A stretch of DNA of 64,000 bases from Roseateles aquatilis (GTDB taxonomy: Bacteria > Pseudomonadota > Gammaproteobacteria > Burkholderiales > Burkholderiaceae_C). The first letter of the stretch is position 1; each line of letters begins with the position of its first letter. This document shows, in pieces, positions 9,874 to 18,179 of the stretch. The translations under genes and the position numbers were made by a program. The notes beneath the pieces were generated by a model. That model made no database searches, was not told where the DNA came from, and worked only from the letters and a program-made list of their open reading frames with translations. The stretch covers positions 231,064-295,063 of the forward strand of contig NZ_NIOF01000010.1 of assembly GCF_002205645.1 (NCBI RefSeq). The letters run 5' to 3'.

Positions 9874-10500
9874 ATGGTCACCACCTCCCAGATCGTCAGC
9901 TTCCTGCTGGTCGCCTTGCTCATCACCGCCACGCCAGGGCCGGACAACCTGATGGTGCTGAGCGTCGGCATGTCCAAGGGTCGTCGGCAGGGCATTGCCT
10001 TTGGGCTGGGCTGCGCGCTGGGCTGCCTCAGCCACACGCTGCTGGCGGTGGTGGGGGTGAGCGCGATCGTCGCCGCCTCGCCGGTGGCCTTCACGCTGTT
10101 GAAGTGGACGGGTGGCGCCTACCTCGTCTGGCTGGGCATCCAGGCGCTGCGCAGCCGGGGCGGCAGCGCGGTCGGACCCGCCGCGGCCGGGCCGGCCTCG
10201 CTGCGATCGCTGTTCGTGAAGGGGCTGGTGGCCAACGCGATCAACCCCAAGGTGGTGCTGTTCTTCCTGTCGTTCCTGCCGCAGTTCGTGGTCGCGTCGC
10301 AGGGGCACGTGGAATGGCAACTTGGCGTGCTGGGCCTGGTCTTCACGGCGCAGGCGGCGGTCCTGTTCGGGCTGCTGGGCTTCTTCGCCGGCGCGGTCGG
10401 CGCCTGGCTCACCCGCCGCCCACGCGCCGGCTTGTGGCTGGACCGGCTGGCGGGCGCGGTGTTCGTGGGGATCGGCCTGCGGATGATCGTCAGCCGCTGA
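9874..10500 (+). CDS. LysE/RhtB family amino-acid exporter
   Basis: 208 residues, six predicted membrane helices, starting MVTTSQIVSFLLVALLITA. The family motif TPGPDNLMVLS (about residues 20-30) and the helix GIAFGLGCALGCLSHTLLAV are typical of LysE/RhtB exporters, which expel amino acids such as threonine, homoserine or lysine across the inner membrane. Substrate not determinable. It is divergent from groESL and apparently monocistronic. Confidence 0.92.
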   Translation: MVTTSQIVSFLLVALLITATPGPDNLMVLSVGMSKGRRQGIAFGLGCALGCLSHTLLAVVGVSAIVAASPVAFTLLKWTGGAYLVWLGIQALRSRGGSAVGPAAAGPASLRSLFVKGLVANAINPKVVLFFLSFLPQFVVASQGHVEWQLGVLGLVFTAQAAVLFGLLGFFAGAVGAWLTRRPRAGLWLDRLAGAVFVGIGLRMIVSR

Positions 10501-10579
10501 GCGCGGCCCCGTTCCGTCCTTTCAGCCCGACAGGCGCGACGCTATATTCGCGCCGATACGTCGACTGCCAGGACCCCCC

Positions 10580-11128
10580 ATGTCTTTTCCCTTGCACCGC
10601 ACGCACCGCCCAAGCCGTGTGAACTGGATCGCGGCGCGCGTCGTCGCCCTGTCGCTCGTCGTGGCGGGGCTGTCCGCGTGGGCTGGCCCGCGGTCCGAGA
10701 CTGTCCGCATCGCCGGCGCGGTGAAGACGCCACTCGATCTGACCGTGGCCGATCTGCGTGCGTTCCCGCCGGATCAGATCGCCAGCTTCACCACGATGAA
10801 GCGGCTGGACGGTCAAGAAGTCGCCAGCACCGTGCGCGGCGTGAAGCTCAGCGCCGTGATCGAGCGGGCCGGCGTGGTCGCGCCGGGGCGTAACGATTGG
10901 AAGTCCCTGATCGTGCTGGCGTCGGCGACGGACGGCTACAAGGTCAGCTTCTCGTGGCCGGAGCTCATCAACACGGCGGTCGGCGCCGGCGTGCTGGTGG
11001 TGTTCGAGCGCGACGGCCAGCCGCTCGCCGACGACCAGGGCCGCATCGCGCTGGTGTCCGCCAACGATCTGCGGACCGGTCCGCGACACGTGAAATGGCT
11101 GGACCGGATCGAGCTGCGGCAGCCCTGA
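10580..11128 (+). CDS. Secreted oxidoreductase-molybdopterin-binding-fold protein
   Basis: 182 residues with an N-terminal signal/anchor (ARVVALSLVVAGLSAWA). The mature part (VRIAGAVKTPLDLTVADLRAFP, then LSAVIERAGV and a C-terminal VKWLDRIEL) matches the sulfite-oxidase-type molybdopterin-binding fold (PF00174-like), in a short stand-alone form. The mature chain contains no cysteine, so the Cys ligand of molybdenum in true sulfite oxidases is absent and catalysis by that route is unlikely. Role unknown; possibly a binding or redox-accessory protein in the periplasm. Stand-alone, followed by convergent DUF2325 gene. Confidence 0.7.
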   Translation: MSFPLHRTHRPSRVNWIAARVVALSLVVAGLSAWAGPRSETVRIAGAVKTPLDLTVADLRAFPPDQIASFTTMKRLDGQEVASTVRGVKLSAVIERAGVVAPGRNDWKSLIVLASATDGYKVSFSWPELINTAVGAGVLVVFERDGQPLADDQGRIALVSANDLRTGPRHVKWLDRIELRQP

Positions 11129-11165
11129 GCGCCAGGCTCGGGTTCCGGGCCCGAGCATCGACGGC

Positions 11166-12473
11166 TCAGCCGTGTCGCAAGCAGAAGCGGGGGGGCGCGG
11201 TCGACGAGGACGGCGTCAACTCACGGCGCAGCGTGGCCGCGAAGCTCGCCAGACTGGCGCTGCGCAGCGGCACGAACGGCACCTGATGCCGCTCCGCGAG
11301 CCGCTTGAGATTGGCGACCGAATCATGGTCGACGCAATCCACCGGAAAGACCACCAGATCGGCCCGCGGCAACAGCGCGGAGAGCAATCCCTTGCGCGAC
11401 TCCAGCCCGCCGTCGTGATGCAGGAATTCGCCGCCATGCCGATGGACGAAGTCGCGGATCGCCGGCGTCGAGCTGGGGCGACCGCCCACGTACAGCACCC
11501 GCCGCGCCGCGAGCAGCGCGACGTCCGACCCGTCCGGACCGGTCTCACCCGCCGACGTCCCTTGCGCGCTGATCTGCTGCAACTCGCCTTCCGCCGCGGA
11601 CAGCTCCTCCGTCAGCGACTGCGCGTGAGCCAGTGCGCGGTCCAACTGCTCTTGCACTTGTCGGAGGCGGTGCCCGGCGTCCTCGGCGATGCGTTCGGCG
11701 TGCTCCCGGCGCTGCGTGTGCAGTGCGATCAGCTCGGCCGCGTCCGCCGTCGGCGCGTTCTCGGTCGGCCGCGCGCGGGCCTCGGCCAGACGGCCTTCGA
11801 AGTCGATGCCTTGCTGGCGCAACCGCTCCGCGAGCTGGTCACGTTCCTGGATCGCTTCCTGGCGCCGCGACTGCTCGCGCTCCAGGCGGTCGTGCAGGTC
11901 CGCGTTGTCCCGTTCCAGCGTCACGAAGCGTTTGAGCTCGTGCCGGTTGGCCGAGCCCATCAGGTGCGACAGCATGTGGACCTCGCCGAATGCCGCCTGC
12001 CGCAACTCGGGCGTCACCGCCTTGTGCGTGAGCAGCGCCCAATAGGCGCCGGGGATGTCCCCCTGGCTCCAGGCGTGTTTCCAGGCCTGATCGAGCCCGG
12101 CCGCGTCCCGCGCCGCGGCGAAGGTGCGCACCGCGCCGGCATGGCGCTGATCGAGCGCCTTATGCAGGGCCTTCGACACCTCGCCGCCCTGGGCCGCGAG
12201 GCTGACGGCCAGGTGATGGACCTCCAGGTCGCTGCTGCCCTTGACCGACGCATGCCGGGTCATCAGGCGGCGCAACTCGGCGGTGCCGAGGCAGGTGCCG
12301 ATGACCGAGCAATGCAGGTGGCCGTCCAGCTGATGCAGTCGCGTGCGCGCGGCGGCGGTGGCGCCGACGGCCGGCTCCTCGGCATCATGGTCGCAGCAGC
12401 CGATCGGGGACAGCCCGCTGGGGCTGCGCTTGAATGGGGGCGTCAACATCAACGGGCCTCGCGGGACGGTCAT
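11166..12473 (-). CDS. DUF2325 domain protein with central coiled coil
   Basis: About 435 residues from the ATG at 12473; an ATG at 12449 (MLTPPFKRS) is an alternative. An N-terminal helical domain (about 40-190) precedes a long coiled coil rich in E, R and Q (about 195-310). The C-terminal DUF2325 domain has RRVLYVGGRPSS, FLHHDGG and LVVFPVDCVDHDS, the usual family pattern (a Rossmann-like fold of unknown function, often near metal- or redox-related genes). The Cys/His-rich N-terminus (GCCDHDAEE, HLHCSVIGTCLG) suggests metal binding, which is inference. Divergent from the molbindin gene. Confidence 0.8.
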   Translation of the reverse strand: MTVPRGPLMLTPPFKRSPSGLSPIGCCDHDAEEPAVGATAAARTRLHQLDGHLHCSVIGTCLGTAELRRLMTRHASVKGSSDLEVHHLAVSLAAQGGEVSKALHKALDQRHAGAVRTFAAARDAAGLDQAWKHAWSQGDIPGAYWALLTHKAVTPELRQAAFGEVHMLSHLMGSANRHELKRFVTLERDNADLHDRLEREQSRRQEAIQERDQLAERLRQQGIDFEGRLAEARARPTENAPTADAAELIALHTQRREHAERIAEDAGHRLRQVQEQLDRALAHAQSLTEELSAAEGELQQISAQGTSAGETGPDGSDVALLAARRVLYVGGRPSSTPAIRDFVHRHGGEFLHHDGGLESRKGLLSALLPRADLVVFPVDCVDHDSVANLKRLAERHQVPFVPLRSASLASFAATLRRELTPSSSTAPPRFCLRHG

Positions 12474-12546
12474 GGTGGTTTCGCAATATACGGCCAAACA
12501 TATCGAAAGGCGCCGGGTGGCCAATTCCCGCGGCCGATCCGACGCT

Positions 12547-12575
12547 GATCCGGACGCGATCCGGACGCGATCCGG
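12547..12575. repeat. 11-bp tandem repeat in divergent intergenic region
   Basis: GATCCGGACGC occurs twice head to tail followed by a partial third copy (GATCCGG), in the 174-bp region between the DUF2325 and molbindin genes. A further GATCCGGATCC-like string lies at about 12619. It could be a regulator site cluster or simple slippage. Confidence 0.6.
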
Positions 12576-12647
12576 CATCGATGCACGGCGGCGGGGGCGT
12601 CTCCGCGAGAATGCGGCGATCCGGATCCTCAACCCAGGAGAGTCGAC

Positions 12648-13076
12648 ATGAAGGCCAGCGCGCGCAACCAGTTCAGCGGTCAGATCACCGCGATCCAGGA
12701 CGGCACCGTCAACGACGAGGTCGAGCTGCAGACCGCCTCCGGGCTGCGGGTGGTGGCGACGGTGACCCGCGCCAGCCGCGACACGCTGGGCCTGCGCGTG
12801 GGCGCGAATGTCGTGGCGCTGGTCAAGGCGTCGTCGGTGGTGCTCGTCACCGACGCGGGCGGGGTGCGTTTCTCGGCGCGCAACCAGTTCCAGGGCACGG
12901 TCAGTCAGGTGACCCTGGGCGCCGTCAACAGCGAGGTCGCGTTGACGCTGGCGGACGGGGAACTGCTGGTCGCGATCGTCACCAACGAGAGTGCGGACGG
13001 GCTCGGCTTGTCGGCAGGTCAGACGGCGACGGCGCTGTTCAAGGCGGGCAGCGTCATTCTGGGCGTGGCAGCCTGA
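12648..13076 (+). CDS. Di-TOBE molbindin (molybdate-binding protein)
   Basis: 142 residues made of two tandem TOBE/Mop domains: residues 1-70 (SARNQFSGQITAI...) and 74-142 (SARNQFQGTVSQV...). Both begin with the conserved SARNQF motif. Molbindins bind molybdate or tungstate in the cytoplasm and buffer it for cofactor synthesis. A CCAGGAG ribosome binding site sits 7 bp before the ATG. No mod transporter genes are nearby, but the molybdopterin-fold gene lies 1.5 kb away. Confidence 0.9.
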   Translation: MKASARNQFSGQITAIQDGTVNDEVELQTASGLRVVATVTRASRDTLGLRVGANVVALVKASSVVLVTDAGGVRFSARNQFQGTVSQVTLGAVNSEVALTLADGELLVAIVTNESADGLGLSAGQTATALFKAGSVILGVAA

Positions 13077-13231
13077 TGGCGGGGCGCCCGCCGCGCGCAG
13101 GCGCTCGGCGGACGCTGCGACCGCGAGTGCGGCCTGAACGGGGGGCGCCCACCCGCATGGCGGAGGCAGGGTGATCGCGTGAGCGCCGTCGCATTTGGCG
13201 CTATACAGATGAGCCGACCCAAGGAGTCCCC

Positions 13232-13990
13232 ATGCCCACCGACCCCATGTCCCCTCGCAACTGGTTCGACCAGGGCGGTCAGGCCTACGCCCGCTTTCGT
13301 CCGGAGTACCCCTCGGAACTTGCGGCGTATCTGGGCCGCATCGCCCCGTCACGGGAGCTGGCGGTCGACGTGGGCTGCGGCAACGGCCAGTTGACGACGC
13401 AGCTCGCGGCGCACTTCGATGCCGTGCTCGGCATCGATCCCAGCGCCGACCAGATCGCCAACGCGGTGCCGCAAGAGGGGGTGCGCTATGTCCTCGGGCC
13501 GGCGGAGCACCTGCCCGTGGGCGATCGCGGCGCCAGTCTCGTCTGCGCCGCGCAGGCCGCGCACTGGTTCGATCTGCCGGCCTTCTACGCCGAGGCTCGC
13601 CGTGTCGCGGCGAGCGGGGCGGTCCTGGCGTTGATCAGCTATGGCGTGCTGGCGCTGGATGACGCGCTGAGCGAGCGCTTCGATCGCTTCTACTGGCAAC
13701 AGATCGGCCCGTACTGGCCGCCGGAGCGCAAGCTGGTCGACAACGGCTACGCCGACCTGCCGTTTCCCTTCGACGAGCGCGCCGCGCCGCCGATGGCGAT
13801 CGGCAAGGACTGGACCCTGCGGGAGTTTCTCGGGTATGTCTCGACCTGGTCCGCCGTGCGTGGCGTCCGGGAGGCGGGCCGCGAGGACCTGCTCACCGCG
13901 TTCGCCGAGGACCTGACGACCCTGTGGGGCGATCCGGCGGCCACCCGCCGAATCACCTGGCCGATCAACATGCGGGTGGGCAGCCTCTGA
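13232..13990 (+). CDS. Class I SAM-dependent methyltransferase
   Basis: 252 residues. Motif I VDVGCGNGQLTTQL (about residues 48-61), the acidic loop GIDPSADQI and the post-motif AAQAAHWFDLPAFYAEARRV identify a Methyltransf_11-type enzyme. The AHWFD pattern and the N-terminal NWFDQGGQAYARFRPEYP resemble the TMT1/trans-aconitate-methyltransferase-like group acting on small acids; the substrate here is unknown. Ribosome binding site AAGGAG precedes the ATG. Cytoplasmic. Confidence 0.85.
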   Translation: MPTDPMSPRNWFDQGGQAYARFRPEYPSELAAYLGRIAPSRELAVDVGCGNGQLTTQLAAHFDAVLGIDPSADQIANAVPQEGVRYVLGPAEHLPVGDRGASLVCAAQAAHWFDLPAFYAEARRVAASGAVLALISYGVLALDDALSERFDRFYWQQIGPYWPPERKLVDNGYADLPFPFDERAAPPMAIGKDWTLREFLGYVSTWSAVRGVREAGREDLLTAFAEDLTTLWGDPAATRRITWPINMRVGSL

Positions 13991-14063
13991 GGCCTCCCGG
14001 ATCCCGCGGAGCCCGGCGCAAGCATTGGCCGCGACCCCCCGCGGCCCCTCGCGCCCGACCCGA

Positions 14064-14603
14064 TCAATACGTGATGGTGACCGTCACCGTGTCGGTGTAG
14101 GTGCCCGGCACCACGCCGGACAGCGAGGGGATGCGGCCGTAGACCGAGATCGACTGCGCGCTGCCGGTGCCGGTGCTGCTCTTGGTGCTGGAGCTGGCGG
14201 TGCCGTCGCCCCAGACCGTCGTGCGGCCGGAGTCCAGGTACAGCTGGTAGCCCAGCGTGTTGGAGCCGCTCTTCATCGTCCGGGACGTGAAGTTGGACGC
14301 GCCGCCCGCGTTGGCGCCGGCGTTCAGGGATACCGCGTAGGGCGTGGTGTTCGAGCAAGTCACCGTCAGCGTGGACGTGGCGTCCAGCGGCACGCCGGTG
14401 GCCAGCGGGTCGATCGCGCTGCCGAAGTTCAGCGTGGAGCCCGACACGTTGCAGGAACTGGTGATCGTGGCCGTCACCTGGAAGGTGTTGGTCGCGGTCG
14501 TCGCGTTGGCCGTCACCGAGGTCGCCACCGCCGCCGACAGCAGGCCCAGGCCCACCACGACGCGCTTGACCGACTTGCCTGCCTTGCTCGAGAACTTGTT
14601 CAT
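14064..14603 (-). CDS. Spore coat U (SCPU) domain secreted protein
   Basis: 179 residues: a signal peptide ending near TANA, then a Thr/Ser-rich beta-sandwich with TFQVTATITSSCNVSG, TVTCSNTTPYAVSLNAG and a final TYTDTVTVTITY strand. This is the SCPU/CsuA-B pilin-like domain, with a Cys pair. Such proteins form secreted or fimbrial (Csu chaperone-usher) structures in Proteobacteria. No chaperone or usher is nearby, so this is a lone subunit or stand-alone surface protein. Confidence 0.85.
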   Translation of the reverse strand: MNKFSSKAGKSVKRVVVGLGLLSAAVATSVTANATTATNTFQVTATITSSCNVSGSTLNFGSAIDPLATGVPLDATSTLTVTCSNTTPYAVSLNAGANAGGASNFTSRTMKSGSNTLGYQLYLDSGRTTVWGDGTASSSTKSSTGTGSAQSISVYGRIPSLSGVVPGTYTDTVTVTITY

Positions 14604-14812
14604 GAGACCCCCTGTTTGCGATGACCAAATCTTCGGCGGGGGCGCATTTCGTTAACAGACGCTGAAGTCGTCAGCGCCGGTCGGGCAGTTGCGAGGGACA
14701 CGTGTAGGCAAAGCGCTGACAGGCGTCAGCCGGTGCAACGGCGCCTGGACGCAGGTCGAGGCCATTGCAGGAGAAAGGCGAGGGGCCGCAGCAGCCGCCC
14801 GCCGCAGGCGAA

Positions 14813-15289
14813 TCACTCGATGTAGGAGAGCGGCAGCGCCGTCGTGAACTTCAGCTCCTCCATGGCGAAGCTGGAGCTGACGTCCGACAGCTGCGTGCTG
14901 GCGATCAGGCGCTTGTAGACCAGGTCGTAGGCAGCGATGTCGGGGACGACGACGCGCAGCAGGTAATCGATCTCGCCGCTCATCCGGTAGAACTCGACCA
15001 CCTCGGGGATCGCCTCGACGGCGGCCCGGAACTGGGCCAGCCACGCCTGGGAGTGGATATTGGTCCGCACCGAGACGAACACCGTCACCCCGACGTTCAC
15101 CTTCTTCGGGTCCACCAGCATGACGTTGCGGGTGATCACGCCCGCTTCCTTCAGCCGTTGCACCCGGCGCCAGCATGGCGTCTGCGACAGCCCCACCGCC
15201 TCCGCCAGATCGGCCACCTGGATCGTCGCGTCTCGCTGCAGCAACTCCAGGATCTTCCGGTCGATGGAATCCAGTTTTGTTTTGGCCAT
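14813..15289 (-). CDS. Lrp/AsnC family transcriptional regulator
   Basis: 158 residues: N-terminal winged HTH (LDSIDRKILELLQRDATIQV then LAEAVGLSQTPCWRRVQRL) and a C-terminal RAM/AsnC ligand-binding domain (VEFYRMSGEIDYLLRVVVPD). The TPCWRRVQRLKEAGVI recognition helix is typical of the DecR/CdsR/YbaO subgroup, whose members control cysteine desulfhydration. It is divergent from the cysteine desulfurase fusion with only 87 bp between them, so it is very probably the regulator of that gene. Confidence 0.93.
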   Translation of the reverse strand: MAKTKLDSIDRKILELLQRDATIQVADLAEAVGLSQTPCWRRVQRLKEAGVITRNVMLVDPKKVNVGVTVFVSVRTNIHSQAWLAQFRAAVEAIPEVVEFYRMSGEIDYLLRVVVPDIAAYDLVYKRLIASTQLSDVSSSFAMEELKFTTALPLSYIE

Positions 15290-15293
15290 GAAT

Positions 15294-15353
15294 ATTGGAA
15301 TCCGATTGCTTGAAATGTCGTTATCGGGCGGAATTTTGCACCTGAATTCCAAT
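15294..15353. promoter_or_regulatory. Putative Lrp-type operator, inverted ATTGGAAT sites
   Basis: ATTGGAAT (15294-15301) and its exact reverse complement ATTCCAAT (15346-15353) face each other across 44 bp in the intergenic region of the regulator and the fusion gene. Spaced inverted sites suit an Lrp-family oligomer that wraps DNA. The A+T-rich stretch between them probably contains both promoters. Confidence 0.5.
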
Positions 15354-15376
15354 CTCGCCTTCCGACAATCTCGGCC

Positions 15377-17671
15377 ATGGAAATCTATCTCGACGCCAAC
15401 GCCACCACGCCCGTCCTGCCGCAAGCCCGCGCCGCCGCGCTGGCGGTCATGGCCGACGCCTTCGGCAATCCGAGCAGCATCCACGGCAGCGGCCTGAAGG
15501 CTCGCGCGTTGCTGGACGAGGTCCGCGCCACCGCGCGCCGGGTGCTGGGGGCGCCGAACGGTCGGTTGCTGTTCACCAGCGGCGCGACCGAAGGCATCCA
15601 GACCGCCGTGCTGTCCGCGCTGAGCGCGCTGCGCGCGCGGCGCCAGGTCGGCGAGGCGATACCGCAGCGGCTGCTGTACGGCGCCACCGAGCACAAGGCG
15701 GTGCCCGAGGCGCTGAAGCACTGGAATGCGTTGATCGGCCTGGACCTGGAGATCGTCGCCATCCCGGTCGGCGCCGACGGCCGCCACGACCTGGCCTGGC
15801 TGCGCGAGCAGGCGCCGGGGGCGGGCCTGGTCTGCACCATGGCCGCCAACAACGAGACCGGCGTGATCAGCGACCTCGACGGCATCGCCGACGCCCTGCG
15901 CGACAGCCCGGCGCTGTGGCTGGTGGACGGCGTGCAGGCGCTGGGCAAGCTGGCGCTGCCGCTGGGCGGACGCCCGGCACGGGGCATCGCCGTCCGCGAG
16001 ATCGACTACGCGCCGTTCTCCGGCCACAAGCTCTACGCGCCCAAGGGCGTCGGCATGCTCTACGTCCGCGAGGGCGCGCCCTTCACGCCGCTGATGGCCG
16101 GCGGCGGCCAGGAGGGGGCATCGCGCTCCGGCACCGAGAACATGGCCGGCATCGCCGCGCTGGGCGCGGTGCTGGCGGCCCTGGAAGCGGGCGATGTCTT
16201 CGCCTCCGCGGCCCGACTGGCCGATCGCCGCGAGCGCCTGGCCGCCGCACTGCGCGAGGCCTTCCCCGAGGTCGTCTTCAACGCGCCCTTCGACTGCAGC
16301 CTGCCGACGACGCTCAACGTCTCCGTTCCCGGCCTGAGCGCGAAGCTGCTGCTGGATCTGTTCGACGCCGCCGGGCTGCGCGTCAGCGGCGGCTCCGCCT
16401 GCGGCGCCTCGCGCGCGCAGCCGAGTTATGTCCTGGAGGCGATGGGCCTGCCGGACTGGCGCACCGCCGCCGCGGTCCGCCTGTCCTTCGGTGCGGCCGA
16501 CGACGAGACCTCCATCGACGAAGCCTGCCGGCGCCTGCGCGCCTGCGGCGAGTCGCTGCGGGCCACCTGCCAGACGCCCTCCCCGGAGGAGGACGACGCG
16601 CCGCGGCGCACCGACCTGCTGACGCGTTTCGTCGTCGACGGGGCCTGTTGCTACGTCGTCGCCGACGCGGCCAGCCGCCGCTGCGCGGTCGTCGATCCTC
16701 TGCCGGAACTGACGGAGCGCCTGGCGCAATGGATGCGCTGCCGCGGCCTGGCGCTGGCCGCGGTGCTGGACACCCACAGCCATGGCGACCATGCCTCCTC
16801 GGCGCAGTCGCTGCGCGACGCGGTGCCCGAGCTGCTGGCGGACGAGGCCCGGCCCGAGGGCCTGGACGCCCTGGGCTGGCCGACGGGTCACGAGGTGATC
16901 GCGCTGGGCACGCACCGGCTGTCGCGGCTCGCGACCCCCGGCCACACCGAAGATTCCACCGCCTACCTGCTGCATGAGGCCGGAGAGCTGCTGGGCGTTT
17001 TCGTCGGCGACACGGTGATGCCGGGCGCGCTCGGCCGCAGCGATTTCGAGCAGAGCGCGCCGAACGCGTTCGGGGCCTCGCTGAAGACGCTGGAACGCAA
17101 CGTCGGTCCGGACGCGCTGCTGCTGCCGGGCCACGACTACGACGACCGCTTCGCCACCACGCTGACCGTCGAATGCGAGGCCCAGCCGCTGCTGGCCGGC
17201 GTGCTGCGTGGACGCCTGAGCGCGCATGCCTTCGCGGTCGGCAAGTCGGTGCTGGAGCGCAGCCTGCCGCTGACCGAGTACCAGACCATGGTGTGCGGCG
17301 CCCGCATCGATTGCGACCGCCCGGCCGAGCGCGTCGAGATGAGCGCCGCCGAGCTGCGCGAGGCGCTGCGGTCGACGACGCGGCCGGTGCTGGTCGACGT
17401 TCGTGAGGCCTACGAGGAGCGCCTGAGCCCGGCCGACGAGCTGGCGCCCGAACGCGTGCCGCTGTCGACGCTGGTCGGCGAGCTGCCGCGCTGGATGGCG
17501 TTGCCGGCGCAGACGCCGGTGGTCTTCTTCTGCCGCAGCGGCAACCGCAGCGCGCAGGCGGCGCGGGCGCTGCGCCGCCTGGGCCACGCCCGGGCCTGGA
17601 GCCTGGCCGGCGGCCTGGCGCTATGGCCGGCGGAAACCCGCCCGGCCGGCTTCGAGGCGATGGCGATCTGA
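15377..17671 (+). CDS. Three-domain cysteine desulfurase / MBL-fold persulfide dioxygenase-like / rhodanese fusion
   Basis: 764 residues in one frame. Residues 1-400: class V aminotransferase, NifS/IscS-like, with PLP lysine in [10 protein letters not shown] (Lys218) and the persulfide Cys in SGGSACGAS (Cys342). Residues about 410-625: metallo-beta-lactamase fold with HSHGDH (His467-His472), [15 protein letters not shown] and [10 protein letters not shown], as in ETHE1-like persulfide dioxygenases. Residues about 640-750: rhodanese with CRSGNRS (Cys719). The catalytic residues I looked for in each domain are present. A plausible job is cysteine to alanine plus persulfide, then oxidation of the persulfide sulfur to sulfite, with rhodanese as sulfur carrier, i.e. 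sulfide/cysteine detoxification (inference). Expressed divergently from an Lrp-type regulator. Confidence 0.92.
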   Translation: MEIYLDANATTPVLPQARAAALAVMADAFGNPSSIHGSGLKARALLDEVRATARRVLGAPNGRLLFTSGATEGIQTAVLSALSALRARRQVGEAIPQRLLYGATEHKAVPEALKHWNALIGLDLEIVAIPVGADGRHDLAWLREQAPGAGLVCTMAANNETGVISDLDGIADALRDSPALWLVDGVQALGKLALPLGGRPARGIAVREIDYAPFSGHKLYAPKGVGMLYVREGAPFTPLMAGGGQEGASRSGTENMAGIAALGAVLAALEAGDVFASAARLADRRERLAAALREAFPEVVFNAPFDCSLPTTLNVSVPGLSAKLLLDLFDAAGLRVSGGSACGASRAQPSYVLEAMGLPDWRTAAAVRLSFGAADDETSIDEACRRLRACGESLRATCQTPSPEEDDAPRRTDLLTRFVVDGACCYVVADAASRRCAVVDPLPELTERLAQWMRCRGLALAAVLDTHSHGDHASSAQSLRDAVPELLADEARPEGLDALGWPTGHEVIALGTHRLSRLATPGHTEDSTAYLLHEAGELLGVFVGDTVMPGALGRSDFEQSAPNAFGASLKTLERNVGPDALLLPGHDYDDRFATTLTVECEAQPLLAGVLRGRLSAHAFAVGKSVLERSLPLTEYQTMVCGARIDCDRPAERVEMSAAELREALRSTTRPVLVDVREAYEERLSPADELAPERVPLSTLVGELPRWMALPAQTPVVFFCRSGNRSAQAARALRRLGHARAWSLAGGLALWPAETRPAGFEAMAI

Positions 17672-17720
17672 GACCGGCCGGGGCTGGCCCGCGTCCGCGG
17701 CGCGACGACAATTCGCCGCC

Positions 17721-18056
17721 ATGGACCTGCTCAAGACCTTCGCCCTGTTCGTCGTCACCGCGCTCGCCGAGATCATCGGCTGCTACCTGCCGTACCTGTG
17801 GCTGAAGCAGGACCGATCCGCGTGGCTGCTGCTACCGGCTGCGCTCAGCCTGGCGCTTTTCGCCTGGCTGCTCACCTTGCATCCCACCGCCGCCGGCCGC
17901 GTCTATGCGGCCTACGGCGGCGTCTACATCGGCGTGGCCGTGCTGTGGTTGTGGCTGGTCGACAAGATCACCCCCACCGCCACCGACCTCATCGGCGTCG
18001 CGGTCTGCTTCGTCGGCATGGCGATCATCATGTCCGGCGCGCGCCAGCCGGCCTGA
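17721..18056 (+). CDS. ynfA: YnfA/UPF0060 family membrane protein
   Basis: 111 residues with four membrane helices. Family signature [16 protein letters not shown] (residues 15-30) and [20 protein letters not shown]. YnfA is a small-multidrug-resistance-like inner membrane protein; transport function has been suggested for homologs. Stand-alone, 50 bp after the fusion gene. Confidence 0.93.
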   Translation: MDLLKTFALFVVTALAEIIGCYLPYLWLKQDRSAWLLLPAALSLALFAWLLTLHPTAAGRVYAAYGGVYIGVAVLWLWLVDKITPTATDLIGVAVCFVGMAIIMSGARQPA

Positions 18057-18101
18057 GCCCGCGGCCGGGCGCCCCGCGTTCCGCCCGGGGCGAATCCTGC
18101 A

Positions 18102-18130
18102 TTGACCCGCGTTCGATCTGCCTCTATGCT
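18102..18130 (+). promoter_or_regulatory. Sigma70 promoter of the GH30 operon
   Basis: TTGACC and TATGCT are separated by 17 bp, a near-consensus sigma70 promoter. The transcript start would fall inside or just before the LacI-type palindrome at 18137-18152, so repressor binding would block it. Confidence 0.8.
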
Positions 18131-18136
18131 CGATTC

Positions 18137-18152
18137 ATGAAAGCGCTTTCAT
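18137..18152 (+). promoter_or_regulatory. LacI-family operator, GH30 operon
   Basis: Perfect palindrome ATGAAAGCGCTTTCAT with the central CG typical of LacI-family sites, just downstream of the -10 element and 28 bp before the GH30 start codon. The 14-bp core TGAAAGCGCTTTCA recurs exactly at 33081-33094 and 39066-39079, marking one regulon. Confidence 0.9.
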
Positions 18153-18179
18153 AAACCGATCAACAGAGAGCCGGAGCGC

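Noticed and set aside
10580..11128. Active sulfite-oxidase-like molybdoenzyme
   Set aside because: Too short and without the cysteine that ligates molybdenum, so only the fold is called.
12474..13352. N-terminal extension of the DUF2325 protein
   Set aside because: This stretch is antisense to the molbindin and the methyltransferase start and has no family match.
15290..17587. Upstream extension of the Lrp regulator to 924 residues
   Set aside because: Everything before MAKTKLDS is antisense to the three-domain fusion gene; the normal Lrp length is reached with the ATG at 15289.
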